From Tolypeutes matacus (lineage: Eukaryota > Chordata > Mammalia > Cingulata > Chlamyphoridae), in assembly GCA_026826555.1 (NCBI GenBank), contig JAKSZT010054581.1, forward strand, positions 2,541,434 to 2,605,433: a stretch of DNA of 64,000 nt, read 5' to 3'. Below, in pieces: positions 56,961-64,000 of the stretch (position 1 is the stretch's first letter; each line of letters starts with the position of its first letter). The notes beneath the pieces are model-generated. The model was not told the DNA's origin. It saw only the letters and a program-made list of their open reading frames with translations, and made no database searches. The position numbers and the translations under genes were made by a program.

Positions 56961-59754
56961 AAAAAACAGAAGGAGATGACAAAGGCTGGGTTTCAAGGTG
57001 CAAGAACTGGAATAAATTCATTATATATTGGTCTTCTGGGTAATCCATAATTTTAGGGCATGATTTACCTACTGTTTGCTTTCTTTTGCATATTATAGGA
57101 GATAACTGATTACTAACTTGTGCCCTCAAGCAACTCATCTATCCAAAAGGCAGAATTTGTTGACACTAATTAGAAGCCTACCAATGTTTGGAAATATGGA
57201 TAAGGTTACTCTCTGTGAATTAAAACAATGATATCACAGTGGAAAAGAATATTACCTGTGGTCCCCATATACTACCTATAAATCCTACTTTAGATTTTAA
57301 GCATTTTGAGGACCTAAACTGTCTTATTTGTCTCCCAGGTAGACTAGTACTCATATATATAAAAAGGGCACTCAATAAGAATTTATTGAAGTGAATAGCA
57401 TTGAATTCAACTAAATTCCAATGAGTTCAACTGAATTAAATAGCATTATTAATTTCAAATAAATGTAACAATTCAATTAGCTATTAATAACTTCCAGGTA
57501 GCAATATTTTATATATGCTTAAGACAATTTTATAATTAATTAAAAACTTACTTGTTTCTTATAGCACAAGGATAAGTAGTAGAGGAGATAAAGCAACACA
57601 AAGAAAACTACCAAAATGACCGAGAAAAAAGAGAATAGAGTAACAAAAAATTACTGATAATGCAGATTCAAATTACATTTAGTTATTTTATTTAAAGGGT
57701 AGTATATATGCATTTTAACCTTAATCACATAGGTCTCTTTTGCTGGTGATATAAGTGTAGGCTCAAAATTGTTTTGTTTAAAAATACAACAACACAGCGC
57801 TTTTAATGGAGAATATTTTACTCTGGCTATTTCAGCTAGGAAGTGAAGAGTAAATCTTTGTGGGTGATTGAATGTGTTCTGTTTATGGTGTGATAGTGTG
57901 TGATTATGCATGTGGGTGAGTGTGTGTGTGTATATGTGCATGTCTTGTAAGTGCAATATAGAAAGCAAGCAAGGAGTAACTGTTTTTTTTTATGGTAAAT
58001 TTTAGTGTCTGATTTATGATATCTAGTGTTCCATAAACAGTTTCATCTTGTTGATAATGGAGACCCCTTAACACCAAGTTAGAACTTATCAGCAAAAATA
58101 CTCTTTGTTCCCCTGCTTAGGTCACCTTTTTCCAATGTTTGGAGTAGTGCTTTAAAAAATGTTTAAAATGAAAAGTAGGCCTCAGAACAGGATGTGTGGG
58201 GAGGGGAAGTTGTTACAGAGAAAGGTATAGAAAAGAAAAAGTAAACATGAGGTAAAAAGGCAATGGGGTTTCAAACATGAAAAACCAATAACTAAAATGA
58301 TTAAAAAAAAAACAGATGCAAAAGCTTTTCAATCAATCTGTGACAAAGCAAAAACATAGAAGTCTTTGTACCTATTAGGATTTACACTGATCCTCTCATC
58401 AAGGTGCACCTTATAATGCAGGTTGCTTCACGCTCATCTTTCTGGCTTGGTTCCTCCCTGACCTGACATGATGGCATCAACCACACACCAGTGACATGAT
58501 CTCCTCCACAGAGGTTAAGCCTCTCTTACCTGACCACTGTGCCACATCAGCACAGTGCCTCTCCACACACAGATCACATCGGGCCCCACAATAGCACTGT
58601 CCCCCAGCCCCTGCCCTAGGTGTGCATGAGGATCAGTCAATAATGCCAAACTGGCACAGAAAGGTATAAATGCCCACAGTAAGTCTTTACATTCATTTCC
58701 AAACCACATACAGTGTAAAAGACAGCAAAGGCTGCTTCAGGGAACTGTGTCTGCTGGACTCTGCCAGAGAAGCAGGCAGTGATGCCTGTACCATTGTCAC
58801 CAGAGCCAGGTGCATGCTGTGCCCCATACTCACTCTCATGAGGGTGCCTAGCCACCACAGTAACAACGAGGAGATTCACCTCTCAGACAGCACCTAAGAA
58901 AGGGGTCATCTTGTGTCTTCAATATGAAACATTTTATATGGCAAAATCCAATCCCAAATCTTCTTGGATTCGGTCTTCATACACTTATTTTTAAAAAATA
59001 TATTTATTTAACCAAATATATAATAAATATAACCATTTCAACATCTAAACAATATGAAAATTAAATGAGATATCATATATATTTTTTAATACTATGTCTT
59101 CAAAATCCAGTATGCATTTTACATTTACAGGAGACCTCAATTCAGACCTGACACATTTGATGTGCTCCACAACCACATGACTGTATGGTTACTCTATTAG
59201 ACAGCACAAATTTAGACAATATATTCAGTGTGACTAAACTAAAGCATAACTTACAGCACATGCATTGGCTACTAGTTATCAATGAAGTCCTCCCATAGAA
59301 TAGACATACAAAATTTTAGCAGCTAAAACATTCTTTGATAGCAATTAAATCAAATTCATTATTTGGAGAAAAATTCAGGGTCCCAGATTCATGACACACC
59401 AAGCAAGAGGAAACCAGAGGATTTATAGCAAATGTTGTAAGCCTCCAAGAGCTAAGCATCCTGAACAATGTTTGACATCATTATTTATCTACAGCCTTTC
59501 TTGTGAGTGCCAAAACCTGGACATCTATGCTCAAAATACACTTTTATTATCACTTCTAAAATTTAGACTTGGGGCTCTCCAAAATGATTTGGTTTACTAT
59601 GCTTACTTATGCTTTTTGTGTTGCAATAAGAAATTTATAGTATGTTTAACATTTTATAGGTTCCTAAAAACCTTCTTCCATGTTTGATTTCATATCCTGC
59701 CAGGCCAACCTTGCTAAGGGCTTATGTTTGCTTGCTTTGAATTTTTTAAAAACA
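56961..59754. other. unassigned sequence, possibly partly UBP1 3'UTR
   Basis: No gene is recognised. It contains a GT-rich run at about 57915-57940 and AT-rich text. Minus-strand open frames at 58515-58709 and 58637-58879 lack known motifs. Because a UBP1 retrocopy lies on the minus strand at 60464-61040, its 3'UTR may continue leftward of the L1 insert into this region. This is not verified. Confidence 0.35.
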
Positions 59755-60425
59755 TTTTTTAAAATCTTTTTTTATTTCTTTAAAGACAGTTAGATCACAC
59801 AAATGTTACACAAAAAATATTGGGATTACCATATTCCCTGCTCCCCACACATCCCACAACCTCTCACATAAACAAAATCCTTCATTAGTGTGCCACATTT
59901 ATTGTAATTTATAAATGCATCCTGGGGCATTGCCATTGAGCATGGACCATACTTCACATTGTAGTTTACATTCTCTCCCACACAATTCTGCAGAATATGG
60001 GAAGATATATAATGGCATATATCTATCATTGCAATGCCATTCAGGACCATTCCCAAGTCCTGAAAAAGCTCCTGAATTATACCTGTCTTTCCCTCCCCCT
60101 GCCCCCAGAGCCTCCAGTGGGCACTGCCTCTACATCAATGCTGTAATTTCTTCCATTGCTAGAATCACAAGTCTATAATAGAATAACAGTAAGTCCACTC
60201 TAGTCCATAGTTCATTCCCCAATCCTGAGGATTCTGTAATGGTGATGTCCATTACACCTCTAATTGAAAGGAGGCTTCAATTCCATACAGCTGATGGATG
60301 GGACTTTCTTGCTTGCAATTTTAGGCTCTCTCATTTCCTTGGTATAGTGGTTGTCAATCCCCACCTCCTTGTTAGCTGGCCTGGATAAGTCCAATGAATT
60401 AGAGAGTAGGTGTTCCAACTCTGCT
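59755..60425 (-). mobile_element. L1 3'UTR copy inserted in the UBP1 retrocopy
   Basis: From the A/T-rich tail at 59755 ('gttagatcacacaaatgttacacaaaaaat') it is colinear with the reverse of the L1 3'UTR: 'attagtgtgccaca', 'catcctggggcattgcc', 'ccattcaggaccattccc', 'ccattgctagaatcac', 'tctaattgaaaggaggc'. It ends at about 60425, about 40 bases beyond the UBP1 stop position. Confidence 0.75.
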
Positions 60426-60463
60426 TTATTTGGTACCGAATATAGTTCAGTCTACATAAGATA

Positions 60464-61040
60464 CCACTTCAAAATTATGTGGATACCACCACCATATTCA
60501 GGTTTAACTGTAGAGAATGAAAAACAACTCTAATCTTGAATGTTCTGAGCCATATGGTCATTAATAAGAATGTGATTACCAGTGGGACCCTGTCTGTAAA
60601 CCTGGTTAATTTGGTGCACAGGAATGTTAAACACCAGTGCAAGTTTTCCAGCCCCTTCTGAGGCAACCATTTCTTCCAAGTAGATTGCATGGCAAACACA
60701 GGGTGTCCACCACAATTCTCATCCCCCCTGCCTACAGCCTGCTGCATGAGGCTGGGCTGCTGCTGGCAGACATAGATAGTTAAACAGGGCCTAACTGACT
60801 TGACTTCAGTGACTTATAGAGCTGAATTCCTTCAGCTGCACTACAAACTTGTACTAAATCCTCTTTTGTCAGTTTTAGTAAGTCATCACCTGAAAAATTG
60901 CAGAACAGTCTAGTGTAGGAAGAGAATCTGTTTTAGAGCAGCCATTAGTGTGATTCCTGAACAGTGACTGAAGGCTGAAGCTGTTCACCAGAGACCTGTG
61001 AAACTTCATCTCCCAGATGATTTAGGGAAGATGAATTAAA
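60464..61040 (-). pseudogene. UBP1: UBP1 processed pseudogene (C-terminal part)
   Basis: UBP1 is a CP2-family (grainyhead-related) transcription factor. The minus strand reads, in one near-continuous series without introns, a SSSLNHLGDE-like segment, GEQLQPSVTVQES, then the SAM-like segment [23 protein letters not shown] and [10 protein letters not shown]. After a frameshift and length change near 60740-60770 it reads [20 protein letters not shown] (about 60570-60630) and the C-terminal SCFSFSTVK and GIHIILK. In-frame stops interrupt it, for example after ES(H), after WLL, after LGPV, and at the D-stop-S near 60535. The codon where the stop is expected reads TGG. Absence of introns points to a retrocopy of UBP1 mRNA. 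Its 5' part fades beyond 61040. UBP1 fits better than TFCP2, its close paralogue. Confidence 0.85.
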
Positions 61041-61756
61041 TAATCAAAAAGTGACATTCAAATCAATCAATGACATCCCTATTTTTTTCTCACAAAATTC
61101 AAAGACATCAGCAAAACCTCCTATGTCACTAAAAAATAAAGACTCCAACTCTCTAAATGTTATCATAATATCATAGTTGAATAAAATTAGCTTGAAAAAT
61201 GATCTAAAGGCACATGATGCAGTTCATTATGTATACAGCAACAGCAACTGTTTCCCAGTGTTCATAAAGACTGCTCCCTTAAATTTACCTCCACTCAATA
61301 ATTAGGAGTCCACAAATAAACCTGGGTAATTAAATCAATACTGTCAGGCAATTATATTCCAGAGTCCAGGCTCCATGGTGCAAAAAGGCACTTTATCCAA
61401 CTGCAGTATTAAGTGGTCTGATGCCATTTTCAACAGGATTTTTTTTACACTATCTCTAACCTCTACCTGTGTTAGCCAACAAAACAGTTCCAGTGTCAGT
61501 ATAATTTTAGCCAAGTCTAATAAAGATTTATCCATATGGATTTATCATTTTTATGGTCATAATTGATAACATTTCAAACCAAAAGAAATACAAGACATAT
61601 TTAGAATTTTAGCATTAAATGTTATTAAAATGCTATGCTTTTAAAAAATCATTTTCAAGGTAAAACACAACCTATTATTATCACTGAACTCCTATGATGT
61701 GCCTGGCACTGGGCTGGGTGCTGAAAAAATGTGATTAAGAAATGGTCTTTCACAGA
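61041..61756. other. unassigned sequence, left flank of the L1
   Basis: No gene is recognised. The first part may be further decayed UBP1 retrocopy. The word 'gtgcctggcactgggctgggtgctg' at about 61700 resembles an L2 3' end, which would be a short fragment. Confidence 0.35.
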
Positions 61757-63565
61757 GGTGGAGGGGCCAAGATGACATTAGTGTAGGAGGGCACACACCG
61801 CAAGCTCCCAGAGCAAGGTGGATTGTGGACAGGGTCCTGCCCAGGCGTCTGTGCTGTGCATGGGTGGAGTCAGAAGCTTGGGACATCTATCTGTGCGGAT
61901 CACCGGCGTGGATGGAATGGTAGAGATTCATGAGTTTTAAGCCTGCTGGTGGTGGTTGGCATGGATGGCTGAGCCCCATGGTTATGGAGAAATAAAATAA
62001 AATAAAATAAAATAAAATGGCCACTTGGAGCCGCAAGCAGGGCGAGAAAGTTTTATTTTCTGGGGATCTAGCTGCCTGGTGCCCCTTGGACCTTGTGTGA
62101 ACAGAACAGCTGGAGATAAGTGGCACGCAGTGAACAGGAGGGGGGATTCTGGTCAGGGGATGGAGCTGATTTGCCTAACTGCCCAGGGATAAGACCTGGG
62201 CCGCTGCAGAGCCAGGAAGAAGGGACACTTCCCAAAAGAGGGAGGGTTCTGTTAGAGGACAGGGAAGGGTATTTTTTATTTTTATTTTTCAATATCGATC
62301 TGGCTGCCTGCACTGCCCCATAGCTTTGGGGAGCAGATAAGCCGACCTGAAGTACCATTAGGCTGAGAGCAGACGCGAATCTGCACTCAAACTGATTTAC
62401 TGAGCAGCCCGGTGACGCTGGAGCTCGGCGCCAGAAGGGGCGGAATCCGCCATCTTTAGCACTCCTCACTGACTAACATCAGAGCTTTAGCTAACCTGGG
62501 GAGTCCGGAAAGTGGGACGTCCTTGATTAATTTCCATGGGCCCAGCTAGGGTCCCTTCTGTAAGGTGGTTGGTCTAGAGGAGGAATTATTTTGGGTCCTG
62601 CATTTGGCTAAAAAAAAAAAAAAAAAAAAGTGAGGTCACCTCAACAAATGAAAAATAAATTCTTTTAATTTAGTTTAATAGCTAAAAGCTGCTTCAGGAA
62701 TTGCATATAGAACCTTGTGGGGAAATTCATTGATAAACACAAATAGGCAGGAAGGATCCACGTGGACCCTAGGGGAATCATTGACCCCCCTTAGCTCTGT
62801 TTGACTGCTTGCCTGTGTGGATCTTTGGTTTCTCTCTGTTACTTTCTGGTCTATTGCTATTATTTCCTTTTTCCTCCCCACTTCCTTTTTCCTTCTATTT
62901 TTTTTTATAGGTGCTGCCAGCTTGTCGATTCTTTGCTGGGCTTCTTATTCAGTAATTTCCCACTCACTGTATATATTGATTCTGTATTACAAACTATCGC
63001 TTATCCTTCCTGCATCTTTCTGCCTTCTATTTTCTGTTGTGGCTCTTAGAGACAACATTTTTTCATAGGCCCACAACTTAAGGGTGTCAATTTCTATCCC
63101 ATCTATTTTGTTTTCTTCTTCTTCTTTTTTCTTTTTATTTTATTAGTATTAACTTTTTCCTTCCAGACTTTTCTTTACTATTTCTTTCACTCCTCATAAT
63201 TCTAGCCTTCTAAATCACTATATATATATTCCTCCATTTGTTTTCCCAGTCCATTGTAGGAACTCCATATTTTTTCCTAGTACTCTACACTGCCTACACA
63301 AGTTAAATATTCATCTCATTAAGTCTCATTTTGCCCCTCTTCTAACTTTTATCAATATTTTTATTATCCTTCTGCCTTCCTTACATCTTTCGATTCCTCT
63401 GGCCCTAACCTTTTGCCGTCAAGGGAACATAGAAAGAAGCAAGGAAATAAAATAAGAAGAAAAAGTGCCAAAGAGAAAACTTACCTCACACGCAGAACCA
63501 ACAGCTAAATAAAATTCTAGAGCATAGAGAAAAGCTAATCAACTGAACAAACCCATCAAGATAAT
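61757..63565 (+). promoter_or_regulatory. L1 5'UTR with internal promoter region
   Basis: Length is about 1.8 kb, as in the L1 at 5794. It contains an (AAAAT)n run at 61991-62018, an A tract at 62610-62629, and the intron-like interval 61930-62910. The donor there is ATGAGT in place of GTGAGT; the acceptor TTTTTTATAG is intact. The region 62810-63420 is C+T-rich. Confidence 0.7.
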
Positions 63566-64000
63566 ATGATGACCAGAGGGCAAGAGAAAAATACAAATGC
63601 CTCTGAGAAACTGGAAAACATGGACCAGTCCAATGCACAAAATAAAAACCAGGAAGCAATGCAGTACATTGAACAACTAATCAAAGCTATCCAAACAAAT
63701 ATCATGAACCAACTGAAAGAACTGAAGGAAGAGATTAAGGATATAAAGAGGACACTGGGAGATCATACTGAAGAAATAGCTAACACACCTAAAAAAGTAA
63801 TGGATATGATGATGAACAAAGACACAAGTCAAGAAATGAAAAAGACGCTGGACTAATATGGCAGCAGAATTGAACAGGCAGAGGAAAGAATTAGTGATAT
63901 GGAAGACAATACAGTTGAAATCAAAGAGACTGTAGAAAAGATAGACAAAAATATAGAAAAAATCCAGTATGGTCTCAGGGAATTAACCGATAATGCAAGA
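63566..64000 (+). pseudogene. L1 ORF1, 5' part, one in-frame stop
   Basis: ORF1 encodes the L1 RNA-binding trimer. The start is MMTRGQEKNTNASEKLENM, as in the minus-strand copy at 20893. Coiled-coil text follows: YIEQLIKAIQTNIMNQLKEL and EEIKDIKRTLGDHTEEIA. A single TAA at 63854-63856 interrupts the frame after KKTLD. The same frame then continues with RIEQAEERISDMEDN and KNIEKIQYGLRELTDNAR to the window edge. No other lesion is seen in 435 bases. Whether the stop is real or a sequencing error cannot be told here. Confidence 0.8.

Larger units (their letters stand above)
61757..64000 (+). mobile_element. L1 5' part running off the window
   Basis: It starts GGAGGGGCCAAGATGACATT and is colinear with the L1 at 5794 through the entire 5'UTR and the first part of ORF1. 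The sequence at the YY1-like position reads AAGATGAC, not AAGATGGC. ORF1 has only one stop in the visible part. It is therefore younger or better preserved than the L1 at 5794. ORF2, if present, lies beyond the window. Confidence 0.85.

Noticed and set aside
58515..58879. Overlapping minus-strand open frames of 64 and 80 codons
   Set aside because: No recognisable protein. They may be part of a retrocopy 3'UTR, but no evidence was found.

Overview
This window is repeat-dense mammalian intergenic DNA with no intact protein-coding gene. The organism is most likely a xenarthran, and a sloth or anteater is more likely than an armadillo. The reasons are tRNA-derived SINEs of the DAS type (monomers near 40.2 kb and 51.2 kb, a dimer near 18.9 kb) and one L1 lineage whose 3' ends stop in a motif like TTTTTACCCACAATAAAA. 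The taxon call rests on remembered repeat families. The eukaryotic, mammalian origin is secure: L2, MIR-like, ERVL and L1 sequence, GT-AG splice sites and a retrocopied vertebrate mRNA are all present.

Layout. 1-5.8 kb: old decayed repeats (L2, MIR-like, an unclassified repeat) and one copy of a duplicated segment (4.4-5.0 kb; partner at 31.1-32.9 kb). 5.8-15.3 kb: one plus-strand L1 with its 5'UTR, broken ORF1 and ORF2 and an unusually long 3'UTR, framed by a 10-bp target-site duplication. 15.4-22.5 kb: a minus-strand pile-up of at least three L1 pieces with a nested dimeric SINE and a nested, internally inverted L1 3' end. 22.5-25.4 kb: unassigned. 25.4-31.1 kb: L1 ORF2 pieces in both orientations, an L1 3'UTR, a decayed minisatellite and a repeat called R here. 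31.1-32.9 kb: second copy of the duplicated segment. 32.9-41.2 kb: L1 fragments in both orientations with a young SINE. 41.2-42.5 kb: A-rich DNA, then a purine-rich minisatellite and microsatellite holding a 478-base assembly gap. 42.8-51.2 kb: two L1 3'UTR copies, two degenerate telomere-like tracts, an ERVL pol relic, a very short insert with a probable 3' transduction, and an old L1 with a second twin-primed insert. 51.2-55.0 kb: a young SINE and two minus-strand L1s, one inside the other, with repeat R nested. 55.3-55.8 kb: an L1 5'UTR copy lacking exactly a GT-AG interval. 55.8-61.7 kb: possible retroviral relic, unassigned sequence, an L1 3'UTR and a processed pseudogene of the transcription factor gene UBP1. 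61.75-64 kb: a younger L1 5'UTR and the start of ORF1, running off the window.

Nothing here works as a pathway. The window records retrotransposition and its by-products: nesting, 5' inversion, 3' transduction, gene retrocopying and splicing of L1 RNA before reinsertion. The best candidate for something unusual is this L1 lineage, with a 5'UTR of about 1.8 kb that carries a conserved intron-like interval, a 3'UTR of about 2.7 kb, and a genomic copy that looks like the retrotransposed spliced transcript.
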